Assembly: GCA_030672315.1 (NCBI GenBank)
Contig: DAOVGQ010000062.1
Span: 1-5,616 of the forward strand
Length of the DNA stretch: 5,616 nucleotides
Reading direction: 5' to 3'
Source: Candidatus Aenigmatarchaeota archaeon
Lineage (GTDB): Archaea > Aenigmatarchaeota > Aenigmatarchaeia > QMZP01
In this document: positions 5,212-5,616 of the stretch, piece after piece
How the letters are laid out: each line of letters starts with the position of its first letter
How positions within the stretch are numbered: position 1 is the first letter of the stretch
Notes under the pieces: model-generated
What the model was told of the DNA's origin: nothing
The model's input: only the letters and a program-made list of their open reading frames with translations
Database searches by the model: none
Made by a program: the position numbers and the translations under genes

Positions 5212-5616
5212 ATGCCAGGATACGAGATGTCAGGCAAGAAGCTTGTGGGAATTGTAGAGGAGGTTGAGGTCACAGGCAGGGAGAATATAAAGACCCTGGC
5301 TGTTTTTGACAGCGGGGCCAGGATGACCTCTATAGATGTCAGGCTCGCTGCCCAGGCCCAGCTTGGTCCCATAGTGAAGACCACCAAGATAACCAACCCC
5401 TCCCTCAGGGGCCAGGTGAGGAGGCCTGTTGTGGAGGCCAGGATAAAGATTCATGGGAAGGTCTTTGACGCCCTGGCCAACATCCAGGACAGGGAGCACA
5501 TGACTTTCCCGGTAATAATAGGTAGAAATATCATATCAGGGAACTTTATAATAGACACCAAGAAAAACATTGACCTCTACAACAAGGAGAGGCATGCTCG
5601 AGGAAAGCAGGCTTAG
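5212..5616 (+). CDS. Retropepsin-like aspartic protease-fold protein (RimK-associated / 'ATP-dependent zinc protease' family)
   Basis: A 134-residue protein resembling the single-domain family annotated as ATP-dependent zinc protease (PF05618/COG4067), whose fold is retropepsin-like and whose members often occur beside or fused to RimK-type ATP-grasp ligases. Seen: the catalytic-type turn FDSGARMTS with D33-S34-G35-A36; a central beta-rich part with RRPVVEARIKIHGK (70-83); and the second family block FPVIIGRNIISGNFIID (99-115), matching the family's 'LGR...VD' pattern. It has no signal peptide or membrane helix and is probably cytoplasmic. The ATG at 5212 is preferred over the in-frame GTG at 5200 (four residues longer) because it lies 27 bases from the shared TATA box. 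It is divergent from the helicase gene, and no RimK partner is visible before the window ends at its TAG. Real substrate and even protease activity are unproven for this group; the older zinc label is doubtful. Confidence 0.8.
   Translation: MPGYEMSGKKLVGIVEEVEVTGRENIKTLAVFDSGARMTSIDVRLAAQAQLGPIVKTTKITNPSLRGQVRRPVVEARIKIHGKVFDALANIQDREHMTFPVIIGRNIISGNFIIDTKKNIDLYNKERHARGKQA

Noticed and set aside
5230..5499. Minus-strand frame opposite the protease-like gene
   Set aside because: The plus frame carries the DSGA and IIGRN family blocks and has a well-placed promoter; the antisense product has none.

Overview
The window is archaeal. It carries a complete transcription factor B (TFB) with an N-terminal zinc ribbon and two cyclin folds, a Hef-type superfamily 2 helicase, and a separately encoded beta subunit of a 2-oxoacid:ferredoxin oxidoreductase. 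Archaeal-style TATA boxes sit at leaderless-compatible distances from several start codons, and Arg and Ile codons lean towards AGG and ATA. The Hef-type helicase suggests a euryarchaeal or related lineage (possibly DPANN or Altiarchaeota-like). The lineage cannot be fixed from this sequence alone.

Layout, left to right. The left edge cuts the 3' end of a porB-like gene (minus strand, 1-728). Only 23 bases upstream of its start lies a gene for an unrecognised 377-residue coiled-coil protein (752-1885, minus) with a proline-rich linker and a 12-residue tandem repeat. Next come a small, AT-rich gene with an AbrB/SpoVT-like C-terminal half (1940-2320, minus) and the TFB gene (2383-3345, minus). 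A non-coding stretch of 257 bases (3346-3602) holds the TFB promoter, several palindromic TTATAA elements and a hairpin. It is followed by the Hef-like helicase gene (3603-5159, minus), which lacks the nuclease half of classical Hef. Transcribed divergently, a retropepsin-like / RimK-associated protease-family gene (5212-5616, plus) ends exactly at the right edge.

The genes do not form one obvious pathway. They cover basal transcription (TFB), replication-fork or recombination repair (Hef helicase) and central carbon metabolism (PorB), plus three less understood proteins. The close spacing of the coiled-coil gene and porB suggests co-transcription. The hef-like and protease-like genes appear to share one TATA element that fits a leaderless transcript in both directions. 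I see no CRISPR array, tRNA, rRNA, insertion sequence or recognisable defence system. The most unusual items are the nuclease-less Hef, the repeat-bearing coiled-coil gene coupled to porB, the compositionally odd AbrB-like gene, and the symmetric divergent promoter.
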